Counted from the stretch's first letter, positions 9,947-21,811 are shown. The stretch is DNA of 64,000 bases from Ehretia macrophylla (GCA_037974665.1 CM075771.1:24129425-24193424); one strand, 5' to 3'. The notes: a model not told the origin generated them from the sequence alone. A program made the numbers and translations.

Positions 9947-12431
9947 TGTGATGCCCGAGATTTAGCCATGCATTCAATTACTGTTGCATCCCTTGCTTGC
10001 GCATTTACTTCTGTACTTTACTAACTGACTTCTGTAGCTACTATTCACTCCATTTTCAAACTACATTCTATTAGTTAATTAACATTTTTATTAAATCATA
10101 TTAATTGTTAAAGGAGTGGGAAAAATGTGCAATTGAACTAGAAGCGATAGAAGCGCTCGTTTAGAAAATGATTTTTGTAGTTCAATGAATAGTGTTACGT
10201 AACATAACTTAGAGATTTAATTAGCTAGCCTATGTTTCACACCTTAGGCTCGTTTTAAAGTTAACAACGCTCATTTTAGTAACCCATTTAATCACCCAAC
10301 TTAGCCATTTAGTATATCTACTCAACACATGACCATTTAGCTCATAAAAAAAAAAAAAAGAGAGCAAATGCTGAAAAATCACTGTAGCAAATCCGAGAAT
10401 AGTATAGGAGGAGAATGAGAGGATTTTGCTCATCAAATCTTCAAGCCAAGCCAAGCCAAGCTAGGAGCAAGTAGTTTAGGGTGTTTGCTAGCCTCCCGAG
10501 AGTTCCTACGCGCAATTGGTGAGGGTTTTCATGACTTTTTATGCATATCTAAAATGTTACATTTTTCTTGATTTGTTGAAAATGTTATCAAATGCTATTG
10601 CAAAGCTTATCTATGCTATTATACCTTGTATATAAGTGCTAGAGAACACATTTGAGCTATTAGTTCGCATTTTAAACGGTTGGAATCGTCATTTGAATTT
10701 ATGAGGTGAATAGTGACGTTTTTCTAGGATTTTGTGTAATTGCACGTATTAGCTTGATTCAACACTCCTAATAGATGCCTTAGGTGCTAATGAAGGTAAT
10801 ATAATAGCCCCGTGCACTTGAATTGCTCTAGAATCGCATAAAACGTGAAATAGCCGACTTTAACAAAGGGGTTTCGGGGTTCATGCGAATCCGGGTGGAT
10901 TTGGGCTTCACTTCTAGTATTCTTAGGCTACCTAGGTGCTATAGAAGCTTTGATAACCCTTGTTTGAAGCCCGGATAAGGTATGTGTAGTTTAAAGCCAT
11001 AAGAGGGAATTTGGGGCTTTCGGGGTAATCGCGGGCGTTTGAATGAGTTAGAGGGTTGAGAAGGTACCTTGAGGGTTAGTTAGAAGGTTGGGGGAGTTTT
11101 CCTTGAAAATGGAATCATTAAACTTGGTTTGGAAGAGAAATAGTTTGACAAATAAAGGGGTTTAGGTGCAATTTCGGTTGACTCACACTTCTAAACCCAT
11201 GGCATGACTTCTTGAGTGTTTATATGTGGTTTCAAGTTGATTTGGAGCTTTTGGTATGATTCTATGCTTATTTTGTAAATGTCCCTTTGTAAAACTGCTT
11301 ATTAGCTTATATAATTGCTTATATTCTAACTACCTCGAGGTCAACCTACTTTGTTGATCCTCCTATGTGTTAATGCTTATATTATTGCTATTAACTTGCC
11401 ATTGTTAAGTGCATTGCATAGTGGTTGCGCAACCATAGTGTCAGGGGCGGATGTGTTGAATATCGGCTGGGCGGCAGAGGGCTTGCCGGTGGATATTCAA
11501 TCTCCGTGCCCTAGTCCCTCATTCGCCTGGTCCGGAGATTGCCAGGGGATGTTGGGTCGTAGGATTATCGGGGTACATCCGGAGTACACCCACTGGAGTG
11601 TTTGGGGTTATGCCGGCTTATCGTGATCGTGATCGTGGTTCGTGGATCGTGAATGAAGACCAGTGAAGATTGGTGTATAGGGGTTATGAGAAATGTATCC
11701 TTTCAAATATGTGGTTATTTAAGCTATCATTGTTTCTTGATTTGCTCAATTGTTATTGTTGTTAACTGTATTACTTGTCGCATTGCACACCCCGGGACCT
11801 TATCCCTCACTGGGCAACAGTGGTTGCTCATACCTCGCTAACATGTTTCAGGTGGCGCAGTTGGAGGAGTTGCATTAGTTGCTGTGTCTAGTTGCTTGAG
11901 GTGGACTATGTTCTTGTTGATGAGAGTAGGACTTGTTTTCTTTACTTTATGTTCTATTTTGTAACCTAAGTGATATGTGTATATTATATAGTTTGCAAAT
12001 TGAGGGATAGATGTTGTAGTGGTAGATTTAGAACCATGGCATGTAATAACTTATATTTCTGCTATTAGTTGCTTCGCATGCTTGGGAGTGAATGACTGGT
12101 TGTTTTCAATTTCTAAGAATACTTAAAAGCTATCATGGAGTGGCATGATAAGCGGTTTTGTAAAGAAGTTAAGTTATGAATGCATGCTTGTCTGTATCTA
12201 AACTGTTTGTATGTCTTAAGGCTCGGATGGCCTTAAAGCTAAGATCTTTAGTTATAAATGAATGTCTTGTTATGTTGTGGCTTTATTGAGCATTTACAGT
12301 TTTGAAAAATGTCCGCGGTACAGAGGAAACTCTGTCCGTTTTTCCCTAAAATTTTGAGACTGGGTTGGAATTGGGTTGAGAATAGCATGGTTATTAGAGC
12401 CTCCGGCCTCGTGAGGGATCGGGGCGTTACA
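9947..12431 (+). mobile_element. Solo LTR (Ty3-gypsy-like, 2.5 kb) inserted in 5S spacer
   Basis: The segment starts TGTGATGCCCGAGA and ends GGGGCGTTACA, the ends typical of long chromovirus-type LTRs. It is flanked by the direct repeat CATAA (9942-9946 and 12432-12436). Removing it and one CATAA restores a 5S unit of about 532 bp. It has no primer site or coding domain, so it is best read as a solo LTR left after LTR-LTR recombination. Inside are an A-run at about 10346 and short AAGCC repeats near 10442. The orientation (+) is assumed from the TGTGATxCCC start, the 5' end of the related LTRs here. I see no gene in it. Confidence 0.8.
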
Positions 12432-12671
12432 CATAACATTTGATCCGTAAGGAGTTTTCCAGCGCACAGCATAACGTGGCAAAGCTCTCCGAGAGCTCCA
12501 CCACGAGGGTAGCAAGCCTGCTCGGCTACACCTATTTTCGGAGCCCAACATCTAACATTTTAATCAATTTTCGTCCACTTTTCTTCTTGTTACACTATTT
12601 CTTCATCTCGGATCGTTCGTCGGGAGTCACGAAAAGGACGACGCATAAGCGCTTAACGCCCTCAACATGAC

Positions 12672-12790
12672 GGGTACAATCATACCAACAAAAATACATC
12701 GGATCCCATATGTACTTCGAAGTTAAGCGTGATTGGGCGAGAGTAGTACAAGGATTGATGATCCCCTGGGAAGTCCTCGTGTTGCACCCC
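12672..12790 (+). rRNA. 5S rRNA gene copy 13 (class B)
   Basis: First copy after the solo LTR. Box C is badly altered (GGATTGATGATCCCC), box A reads GTTAAGCGTGATTGGGC, and the 5' end is GGGTACAATC. Confidence 0.79.
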
Positions 12791-13203
12791 CTTTTTCGTT
12801 TTGTTTTTTTGCCCCGTTCAGGCTTGCCAAAATGCTTTATCCCTCACATTTCTATTATCGTGTCCCACAGCTTCTTGGCGAAGACAACTTCACTTCGGGT
12901 AAAGGCTAGGCCCGTAAACCGAGGGCGTGGAGCCTGTAACTAAGTCTCCGACGTTCTAGTGCCCATAACTTTTGATCAATAAGGAGTTATGCGGTGCGCA
13001 ACATACCCTTGGAAAGCTCTCTGATAGCTCTATGACGAGGGCAGCTAGCCTGCTTTGCTGCGCCTCTTTACGGAGCCCAAAATTGAACGTTTTAATCAAT
13101 TTTGGGCTACATTTCTTCTTTTTGCGCTGTTTGTTCGTCCCGGATCGTTCGTCAGGAGTAGCGAAAAGGACGACACATAAGGGCTTTGCGCCCACAACAT
13201 GAC

Positions 13204-13301
13204 GAGTGCGATCATACCATCAGAACTCCAAAGTTAAGCATGTTTGGACGACATTAGTACTAGAATGGGTGACCCCCTGGGAAGTCCTCGTGTTGTACCC
13301 T
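13204..13301 (+). pseudogene. 5S rRNA pseudogene copy 14 (21-bp internal deletion)
   Basis: The sequence jumps from CATACCATCAG straight to AACTCC, removing TAATGCACCGGATCCCATCAG. The deletion ends lie at the two ATCAG repeats found in class A genes, so one repeat was lost by slippage or misalignment. Box A and box C are still recognisable (GTTAAGCATGTTTGG, GAATGGGTGACC). The RNA would lack part of helix II/III. Confidence 0.87.
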
Positions 13302-13713
13302 CTTTTTTGTTTTGTTTTTTTGCCCCGTTTAGGCTTGCCAACATGCTTTATCCGTCACATTTCAATTATCGAGTCCCACTCCATCTTGGGCACAATAACT
13401 TCGCTTCGTACAGAGGCTAGGCCCGCAAACTGAGGGCATGGCGCCTGTGACCTGGTCTCTGTCGCTCTGATGCCCATAACTTTTGATCCGAAAGGAGTTA
13501 TGCGGCGCACAACATACCGTTGGAAAGCACTCCAAGAGCTCTACGACGGGGGCAGCAAGCCTGCTCGGTTGTGCCTGTTTTTCGAGCCCAAATTCGAATG
13601 TTTTCTTCAGTTTTGAGCCACTTTATTCTTTTTGCGCTGTTTCTTTGTATCGGATCATTTATCGGGAGCCGCCAAAAGGACGACACATAAGGGATTTGCG
13701 CCCTCAACTTGAC

Positions 13714-13832
13714 GGGTATGATCATACCAACAGAAATGCACCGGATGCCATCTGTACTTTGAAGTTGAGCGTGCTTGGGTGAGAGTAGTACAAGGATGGG
13801 TGACCCCTTGGGAAGTCCTCGTGTTGCACCCG
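13714..13832 (+). rRNA. 5S rRNA gene copy 15 (class B)
   Basis: Box A starts GTTGAGCG and the 5' end is GGGTATGATC. The middle is CATCTGTACTTTG. Box C is intact and followed by CCTTGGG. Confidence 0.81.
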
Positions 13833-14244
13833 CCTTTTAGTTTTGTTTTTTTGCCCTATTCAGGCTTGCCAAAATGCTTTATCCATCACATTTCTATTAT
13901 CGAGTCCCACGGCATCTTTGCCAAGACGACTTTGCTTCTTGTAGAGGCTAGGCCCGCAAAACCAAGGGCGTAGGGCCTGTGACCAGTTCTCCGTCGTTTT
14001 GATGCCTATAACTTTTGATCCTTAAGGAGTTATGCGGTGTATAGCATACCTTTGAAAATCTTTGCGAGAGCTCTACGACAGAGGCAGCAATTTTGCTCGG
14101 CTGTACCTGTTTTCGGGGCAAAAATTGAACGTTTTCATCAGTTTCAGACCACTTTTCTTCTTTTTACGTTGTTTCTTCGTCTTTGATCGCTCGTCGGGAG
14201 CTGCGAAATAGACGACACTAAGGGCTTTGCGCCCTCAACATTAC

Positions 14245-14362
14245 GGGTGTGATCATACCATCAGTAATGCACTGGATCCCATAAGAACTCCGAAGTTAAG
14301 CGTGCTTGGGCGAGAGTAGTACTAGGATAAGTGACCCCCGGGAAGTCCTCGTGTTGCACCCA
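14245..14362 (+). rRNA. 5S rRNA gene copy 16 (class A)
   Basis: One base is lost after box C (GACCCCCGGG), and box C reads GGATAAGTGACC. Box A is intact. The 5' end is GGGTGTGATC. Confidence 0.81.
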
Positions 14363-14776
14363 CCTTTTCCATTTGTTTTTTTGCCCTATTCAGGCTTGCC
14401 AAGATGCTTTATCCATCACATTTCTATTATCGAGTCCCACGGCATCTTAGGCAAGACAACTTCGCTTCGCATAGAGGCTAGGCCCGCAAACTGAGGGCGT
14501 GGGTCCTGTGACTAGGTATTCGTCACTCTGATGCCTATAACTTTTGATCCGTAAGGAGTTATGCGGCGCACAACATACCGTTGGAATGCTCTTCTAGAGC
14601 TCTACGACGGGGGCAACATGCTTGCTTGGCTGCGCCTATTTTCAGAGCCCAAAAATTGAACATTTTCATCTATTTTAGACCACTTTTATGCCTTTTGCGC
14701 TATTTCTTCATCCCCGATCGTTCGTCAGGAGCCGCTAAAAGGATAACAAATAAGGGCTTTGCGCCCTCAACATGAC

Positions 14777-14895
14777 GGGTGCGATCATACCATCAGTAAT
14801 GCACCAGATCCCAACAAAACTCAGAAGTTAAGCATGCTTGGGAGAGAGTAGTACTAGGATGGGTGACCCCCTTGGAAGTCCCCGTGTTGCACCCC
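14777..14895 (+). rRNA. 5S rRNA gene copy 17 (class A)
   Basis: The 5' end and box C are intact. The middle is CCCAACAAAACTCAG. Box A reads GTTAAGCATGC followed by GGGAGAGAG. Confidence 0.82.
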
Positions 14896-15306
14896 TCTTT
14901 TCATTTTGTTTTTTTGCACTTTCAAACTTTCCAAAATGCTTTATCCATCACATTTCTTTTATCGAGTCCCACGGCATCTTGGCCATGACAACTTGGCTTC
15001 GTATAGAGGCTAGGCCTACAAACCGAGGGCGTGGGGCCAGTGACAAGGTCTCCGTCGCTCCGGTGCCTATAACTTTTGATCCATAAGGAGTTATACGGTG
15101 CACAACATACCGTTTGAAAGCTCTCTGAGAGCTCTACGATGAGGGCAGCAAGTTTGCTTGTCTGCACCTATTTTCGAAGCCCAAAATTGAATGTTTTCAT
15201 TAGTTTCGGGCCACTTTCTTATTTTTGCGCTGTTTCATCGTCTCAGATCATTCGTTGGGAACCGCAAAAAGGATGACACATAAGGGCTTTCCGCCCTCAA
15301 CATGAC

Positions 15307-15425
15307 GGGTGCGATCATACCAACAGAAATGCATCAGATCCCATCTATACTCCGAAGTTAAGCGTGCTTGGGCGAGAGTAGTACAAGGATGGGTGACCCC
15401 CTGGGAAGTCCTCGTGTTGCACCCC
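15307..15425 (+). rRNA. 5S rRNA gene copy 18 (class B)
   Basis: One of the cleaner class B copies. Boxes A and C and the CCCCCTGGGAAGTCCTCGTG stretch are intact. Changes are CATCAGATCC and CATCTATACTCC. Confidence 0.84.
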
Positions 15426-15836
15426 TTTTTTGTTTTGTTTTTTTGCCCCGTTTAGGCTTGCCAAAATGCTTTATCCGTCAAATTTCTATTATCGAGTCCC
15501 ACGGCATCTTGGCCAAGACAACTTCTCTTCACGTAGAGGCTAGGCCCGCAAACCGAGGGCGTGGGGCCTGTGACCAAGTCTCCGTCATTTTGGTGGCCAT
15601 AACTTCTGATCTGTAGGGAGTTATATGACGCACATTATATCCTTGGAAAGCTCTTCAAGAGCTCTACGACGGGGGCAATGAGCCTGCTCGGCTACGCCTA
15701 TTTTCAAAGCCCAAAATCGAACGATTTCATCAGTTTCGGGCCACTTTTCTTCTTTTTGCTCTATTTTTTCATCCCGGATCATTTGTCGGGAGCCGCAAAA
15801 AGGACAACACATAGGGGCTTGTGCCCTCAACATGAT

Positions 15837-15955
15837 GAGTTCGATCATACCATTAGTAATGCAGCGGATCCCATCAGAACTCCGAAGTTAAGTGTACTTG
15901 GGCGAGAGTAGTACTAGGATGGGTGACCCCCTGGGAAGTCCTCGTGTTGCATCCC
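15837..15955 (+). rRNA. 5S rRNA gene copy 19 (class A)
   Basis: The 5' end is GAGTTCGATC and box A reads GTTAAGTGTACTTGGG. Box C and the following stretch are intact. The 3' end is GCATCCCC. Confidence 0.81.
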
Positions 15956-16239
15956 CCTTTTTGTTTTGTTTTGTTGCCATGTTCAGGTTCGCCAAGATGG
16001 TTTATCCGTCACATTTCTATTATCGAGTCCCACTGCATCTTGGGCAAGACAATTTCCCTTCGCGTAGAGGCTAGGCTAGCAAACCGAGGGCGTGGGGCCT
16101 ATGACCAGGTCTCCGTCGCTCTGGTGCCTATAACTTTTGATCCGTAAGGAGTTATGTGGTACATAGCATACCGTTGGAAAGCTCTCTAAGAGCTCTACGA
16201 CAAGGGAAATAAGCTTGCTTAGTTGCGCCAATTTTCGAA

Positions 16240-16265
16240 GCCCTCAACATGACAGGTGCGATCAT
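16240..16265 (+). pseudogene. Fragment of a 5S gene start lodged inside a spacer
   Basis: Between TTTTCGAAGCCC and TTTTCATCAG, where other units have AAAATCGAATG, this spacer carries CCTCAACATGACAGGTGCGATCAT. That is the normal sequence from about -12 to +12 of a 5S gene. The join at AGCCC/GCGCCC suggests template switching or misjoined repair. It makes the unit about 16 bp longer than usual. Confidence 0.85.
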
Positions 16266-16383
16266 GGAGCTTTTCATCAGTTTCAAGCCACGTTCTTCTT
16301 TTTGCGCTTTTTCTTCATCTCAGATCGTTCGTCAAGAGCCGCGAAAAGGACGACACATAGGGGCTTAGCGCCCTCAACATGAC

Positions 16384-16502
16384 TTGTGCGATCATACCAA
16401 CAGAAATGCACTAGATCCCATCTGTACTCCGAAGTTGAGCGTGCTTGGGCGATAGTAGTACAAGGATGGGTGACCCCCTGGAAAGTCTTCATGTTGCACC
16501 AC
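16384..16502 (+). rRNA. 5S rRNA gene copy 20 (class B)
   Basis: The 5' end is TTGTGCGATC and box A starts GTTGAGCG. Box C is intact. Following changes are CTGGAAAGTCTTCATG and GCACCACCC. Confidence 0.8.
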
Positions 16503-16915
16503 CCTTTTCGTTTGTTTTTGTGCCCCGTTCAGGCTTGCCAATTTTCTTTATCCGTCACATTTCTATTATCGTGTCCCACGACATCTAGGGCAAGACAACT
16601 TCTCTTCGCATAGAGGCTAAGCCCGCAAACAGAGGTCGCAGGGCCTGTGATCATGTCTCTATCGCTCCGATTCCCACATCTTTTGATCCGTAAGGTATTA
16701 TGCAGTGCACAGCATACCGTTGGAAAGCTCTCCGAGAGCTTAACGACGTGGGTAACAAGCCTGATCGGCTGCATATGTTTTTAGAGCCCAAAAATTGAAC
16801 ATTTTCATCAGTTTCAAGCCACTTTTCTTCTTTTTGCGATGTTTCTTCGTCCCGGATCGTTCGTCGGGAGCCGCAAAAAGGACAACAAATAAGGGCTTTG
16901 TACCCTCAACATGAC

Positions 16916-17035
16916 GGGTGCGATCATACCACCAGTAATACACCGGATCCCATCAGAACTCCAAATGTTAAGCGTGCTTCGGCGAGAGTAGTACTAGGAT
17001 GGGTGACCTCCTACGAAGTCCTCGTGTTGCACCCC
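16916..17035 (+). rRNA. 5S rRNA gene copy 21 (class A, one-base insertion)
   Basis: A base is inserted before box A (CCAAATGTTAAG). Box A ends GTGCTTCGGC. The stretch after box C is ACCTCCTACGAAG, with the CTCC found in standard plant 5S. Confidence 0.81.
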
Positions 17036-17447
17036 CCTTTTTGTTTTGTTTTTTTGCCCCGTTCAGGCTTGCCAAGATGCTTTATCCGTCACATTTCTAT
17101 TATCCAGTCCCACTACATCTTGGGCAAGACAACTTCGCTTTGCGTAGAGGCTAGGCCCGCAAACCGAGGGTGTGGGGCCTATGACTAGGTCTCCGAAGCT
17201 CTGGGGCCCATAACTTTTGATCCGTAAGGAGTTATACAGCGCATAGCATAACGTTGGAAAGCTCTCCAAGAGCTCTACGACTGCGGCAGTAAGCATGCAT
17301 GGCTGCGCCAGTTTTTGGAGCCCAAAATATAATGTTATCATCAGTTTCGGGCCATTTTCTTCTTTTTGCGCTGTTTCTTTGTCCCGGATCGTTCGTCGGG
17401 AGCCGCAAATAGGACGACACATAAGGGCTTAGTGCCTTCAACATGAC

Positions 17448-17565
17448 TGGTGCGATCATACTAGCAGAATGCACCAGATCCCATCAGTACTCCGAAGTTA
17501 AGTGTGCTTGGGCGAGAGTAGTACTAGGATGGGTAACCCCTTAGGAAGTCCTTGTGTTGCACGCC
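17448..17565 (+). rRNA. 5S rRNA gene copy 22 (A/B mosaic)
   Basis: This is the only copy with G at position 17 (CTAGCAG), but it lacks one base just after. The middle is CATCAGTACTCC, between classes, and GTACTAGG is class A. The 5' flank TTAGTGCC resembles class B. Confidence 0.8.
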
Positions 17566-17976
17566 CCTTTTCATTTTGTTTTTTTCCCCATTTCAGGCTT
17601 GCCAAATTGCTTTATCCGTCACATTTCTATTATCGAGTCCCAAGGCATATTGGCCAAGACAACTTCGCTTTGCATAGAGGCTAGGCCCGCAAACTGAGGG
17701 CGTAGGGCCTGTGATCAAGTCTCTGTCAGTCCGGCGCCGATAACTTTTGATCTGTAAGGAGTTATGAGGTGCACAGCATACCGTTGGAAAGCTCCCCGAG
17801 AACTCTACGACAGGAGCATCGAGCGAGCATAGCTGCACCTATTTTCGGACCCTAAAATCGAATGTTTTCATCAGTTTCGTGCCGTTTTCTTCTTTTTGGG
17901 CTGTTTCTTCGTCTCAGATCGTTCGTCGGGAGTGCAAAAAGGACCACAAATAACCCCTTTGTGCCCTCAACATGAC

Positions 17977-18095
17977 GGTTATGATCATACCATCAGTAAT
18001 GCACAGGATCCCATCAGAACTCCGAAATTAAGCGTGTTTGGGCGAGAGTAGTACTAGGATGGGTGACCTCCTAAGAAGTCCTCGTGTTGCACCCC
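17977..18095 (+). rRNA. 5S rRNA gene copy 23 (class A)
   Basis: The 5' end is GGTTATGATC. Box A is changed (AAATTAAGCGTGTTTGGG). Box C is followed by CTCCTAAGAAG. The flank has ATAACCCCTTTG in place of ATAAGGGCTTTG, so the usual upstream GGGC/GCCC pair is lost. Confidence 0.8.
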
Positions 18096-18508
18096 CTTTT
18101 TCATTTTTATTTTTTTGCCCCGTTCAGGCTTGCCAAGATGCCTTATCCGTCACATTTATATTATCAAGTCCCACGGCATTTTGGGCAAGACAACTTCCAT
18201 TCGCGTAGAGGCTAGGCCCGCAAACCGAGGGCGTAGGGCTTGTGACCAAGTCTCCATCGATCTGGTGCCCATAACTTTTGATCCGTAAGGAGTTATGTGG
18301 CGCACAACATACCGTTAAAAATCTCCCGGAGAGCTCTATGACAGAGGCATCAAGCCTGCTCGGCTGTGCCTATTTTCAGAGCCCAAAATCAATTGGTTCC
18401 ATCAGTTTTGAGCCGCTTTCTTCTTTTTGCACTTTTTTTTTGTCTTGGATCGTTCGTCGGAAGCCGCGAAAAGGACGTCACATAAGCGCTTAGCGCCTTC
18501 AACATGAC

Positions 18509-18627
18509 GGGTGCGATTATACCAACAGTAATACACCGAATCCCATATGTACTCCGAAATTAAGCATGCTTGGGCGAGAGTAGTACAAGGATGGGTGACC
18601 CCTTGAAAAGTACGCGTGTTGCACCAC
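18509..18627 (+). rRNA. 5S rRNA gene copy 24 (class B)
   Basis: Box A is AAATTAAGCATGC. Box C is intact, but the next stretch reads CTTGAAAAGTACGCG. The 5' end GGGTGCGATTATACC has one change. Confidence 0.79.
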
Positions 18628-19041
18628 CCTTTGCGTTTTGTTTTTTTGGCCCGTTCAGGCTTGCCCAAATGCTTTATCTGTCATATTTCTATTATCGAGT
18701 CCCACTGCATATTGGCCAAGGAAACTTCAGTTCACGTAGAGGCTAGGCCCGCAAACCGGGGGCTTGGGGCTTGTAACCAGGTCTCTGTCGCTCCGATGCC
18801 CATAACTTTTGATCCGTAAGGAGTTGTACGGCTCACAGCATACCGTTGGAAAGTACCCCGAGAACTCTACGATGTGAGAAGTAAGCCTGCTCGGCTGCGC
18901 CTATTTTTAGTGACCAAAAATTGAACATTTTCATCAATTTCATGACACTTTTCTTCTTTTTACGCTGTTTCTTCGTCCTGGATCATTCGTCGAGAGCCGC
19001 GAAAAGGACAACAAATAAGGGCTTTGCGCCCTCAACATGAC

Positions 19042-19159
19042 TGGTACGATCATCCCATCAGTAATGTACAAGATCCCATCAGAACTCCGAAGTTAAACGT
19101 GCTTTGGCAAGGGTAGTACTAGGATTGTTGACCCCTGTGAAGTCCTCGTGTTGTACCCC
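19042..19159 (+). rRNA. 5S rRNA gene copy 25 (class A, strongly altered)
   Basis: Changes are TGGTACGATCATCCC at the 5' end, GTTAAACGTGCTTTGGC in box A and GGATTGTTGACC in box C. The stretch after box C is one base short (CCCCTGTGAAG). Probably not a working promoter. Confidence 0.76.
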
Positions 19160-19571
19160 CCTTTTCATTTTTTTTTTTGCCCCGTTCAGGCTTGCCAAGA
19201 TACTTTATCCATCACATTTCTATTATCGAGTCCCATGGCATCTTGGGCAAGACAACATCGCTTCGCGTAGAGGCTAGGCCAGCAAACCAAAGGCGTGGGG
19301 CTTGTGACCAGGTCTCCGTAGCACTGATGCCTAGAAATTTTGATCCGTAAAGAGTTATGTGGCGCACAACATACCCTTGGAAAGCTCTTCGAGAGTTCTA
19401 CAACAGGGGTAGCAAGACGGCATTGCAATGCCCATTTTCTGGGCCCAAAATCGAACGTTTTCATTAGTTTCGGGCCACTTTTTTTCTTTTTGCGCTATTT
19501 TTTCGTCCCGGATTGTTCATCTGGAGCGGCAAAAAGGACGACACATAAGGGCTTTGCGCCGTCAACATGAC

Positions 19572-19689
19572 GGTTTTGATCATACCATGAGAAATGCTGC
19601 AGATCCCAACAAAACTCCGAAGTTAAGCTTGCGTGGGCGAGAGTAGTACTGGGATGGGTGACCCTTGTGAATTCCTTGTGTTGTACCCC
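19572..19689 (+). rRNA. 5S rRNA gene copy 26 (class A, strongly altered)
   Basis: Changes are GGTTTTGATC at the 5' end, head CCATGAGAAATGC, GTTAAGCTTGCGTGGG in box A and GTACTGGG. The CCCTTGTGAATTCC stretch is similar to neighbouring copy 25, which suggests local duplication. Confidence 0.77.
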
Positions 19690-20100
19690 CTTTTTTGTTT
19701 TGTTTTTTGCCCCGTTCAGGCATGCCAAGATGTTTTATCCGTCACATTTTTATTATTGAGTCCCACTGCATCTTGGGCAAGACAATTTCTCTTTGTGTAG
19801 AGGCTAGGCCCGTAAACCGAGGGCGTGAGGCCGGTGACTAGGTCTCCATCGCTCTGGTGCCCATAACTTTTGATCCGTAAGAAGTTATGCGGCGTACAGC
19901 ATACCGTTGGAAAGCCCTCCGAGAGCTCTACAACGGGGGAATCAAGCCTGCTCGGGTGGTAATGTTTTCGGAGCCCAAAATCAAATGTTTTCATCAGTTT
20001 TGAGCCACTTTCTTCTTTTTTTGCTGTTTCTTCATCATGGATCGTTCGTCGGGAGCCGTGAAAAGGACGACACATAAAGACTTAGTGCCCTCAACATGAC

Positions 20101-20219
20101 AGTTGCGGTCATACCAACAAAAATGCACCGGATCCTATCTGTACTCCGAAGTTAAGCATGCTTGGGCGAGAGTAGTACAAGGATGGGTAACCCCCTGGGA
20201 AGTCCGCGTGTTGCACCAC
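20101..20219 (+). rRNA. 5S rRNA gene copy 27 (class B)
   Basis: The 5' end is AGTTGCGGTC. Box A is GTTAAGCATGC and box C ends GGGTAACC. The 3' end is TTGCACCACC. Confidence 0.8.
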
Positions 20220-20629
20220 CCTTTTCATTTTGTTCTTTTGCCCCGTTCAGGCTTGCCAAAATGCTTTATCTGTCATATTTCTATTATCGAGTCCCACAGA
20301 ATCTTAGCCAAGGCAACTTTGTTTCGCATAGAGGCTACGCCCGCAAACCAAGGGCGTGGGACCTGTGACTAGGTCTCCGTCGCTCCGATGCCCATAACTT
20401 TTGATCTGTAAGGAGTTATGCAGCGCACAACCATTGAAAAGCCCTTCGAGAGCTCTGCAACAGGGGCAACAGGCCTGCTTGGCTGCACCTATTTTTAGAG
20501 CCCAAAAATTGAATATTTTCATCAGTTTCAGGCCACTTTATTTCTTCCTACGTTGTTTCTTTATCCCGAATCGTTCATCAGGAGCTGCGAAAAGGACAAC
20601 AAATAAGGGCTTTGCGCCCTCAACATGAC

Positions 20630-20748
20630 GGGTGCGATAAAACCATCAGTAATGCAACGGATCCCATCAGAACTCAAAAGTTAAGCGTGCTTGGGTGAGA
20701 GTAGTACTAGGATGGGTGACCCTCTGGGATGTCCTCGTGTTGCACCTC
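20630..20748 (+). rRNA. 5S rRNA gene copy 28 (class A)
   Basis: Boxes A and C are intact. Changes are GGGTGCGATAAAACC at the 5' end, CTCAAAAG before box A and CTCTGGGATG after box C. Confidence 0.82.
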
Positions 20749-21160
20749 TCTTTCCGTTTTGTTTTTTTGACCTGTTCAGGCTTGCCAAAATGCTTTATTC
20801 GTCACATTTGTATTACCGAGTACCACAACATCTTGGCCAAGACAACTTCGCTTCGCGTAGAGGCTAGGCCCGCAAACCAAGGGCGTGGCGTCAGTGACCA
20901 CGTCTCCGTCGCTCCGGTGCCAATAACTTTTGATCCGTAAGGAGTTATGCAGCGTACAGCATACCATTGGAAAGCTCTCCGAGAGCTCTACGAAGGGGGC
21001 AGCAAGCTTGAATGGCTGTGCCTATTGTCAGAGCCCAAAATTGACTGTTTTTATCAGCATCGAGCAACTTTCTTCTTTTTGCGCTGTTTCTTCGTATCGG
21101 ATCGTTCGTCAGGAGCCGCAAAAAGGATGACACATAAGGGCTTAGCGCTCTCAACATGAC

Positions 21161-21279
21161 AGATGCAATCATACCAACAGAAATGCACCAGATCCCATCT
21201 GTACACTGAAGTTAAGCGTGCTTGGGCGAAAATAGTACAAGGATGGGTGACCCCCTGGGAAGTCCTCGTGTTGCACCCT
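21161..21279 (+). rRNA. 5S rRNA gene copy 29 (class B)
   Basis: The 5' end is AGATGCAATC and the middle CATCTGTACACTG. Box A, box C and the 3' stretch are intact. The intermediate element is altered (GCGAAAATAG). Confidence 0.81.
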
Positions 21280-21692
21280 CCTTTTCGTTTTGTTTTTTTG
21301 CCCCGTTCAGGCTTGCCAAAATGCTTTATCCGTCACATTTCTATTATCGAGTCCCATGTCATCTTGGCCAAGACAACTTCGCTTCATGTAGAGGCTAAGC
21401 CAGCAAACCGAAGGCGTAGGGCCTATGACCAGGTTTCCATCGTTCTGGTGCCCATAACTTTTGATCCGTAAGGAGTTATGCGGTGCACAACTTACCCTAG
21501 GAAAGCTCTCTGAGAGCTCTACGATGGGGGCAGCAAGCCTGCCCAGCTGCGCCTATTTTAGGATCCCAAAATCGAACGTTTTCATCAGTTTTGGGCCACT
21601 TTTCTTCTTTTTGTGCTATTTTTTTATCCCGGATAATTCGTCTGGAGTTGTGAAAAGGACGACACATAAGGGCTTTGCGCCCTCAACATGAC

Positions 21693-21811
21693 CAGTGCGA
21701 TCATACAATCAGTAATGCACCGGATGCCATCAGAACTCCGAAGCTAAGCATGCTTGGGCGATAGTAGTTCTGGGATGGGTAACCCCTTTGGATGTCCTCG
21801 TGTTGCACACC
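21693..21811 (+). rRNA. 5S rRNA gene copy 30 (class A)
   Basis: Changes are CAGTGCGATCATACAATCAG at the 5' end, GCTAAGCATGC in box A, GTTCTGGG and GGGTAACCCCTTTGGATG after box C. Confidence 0.78.
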
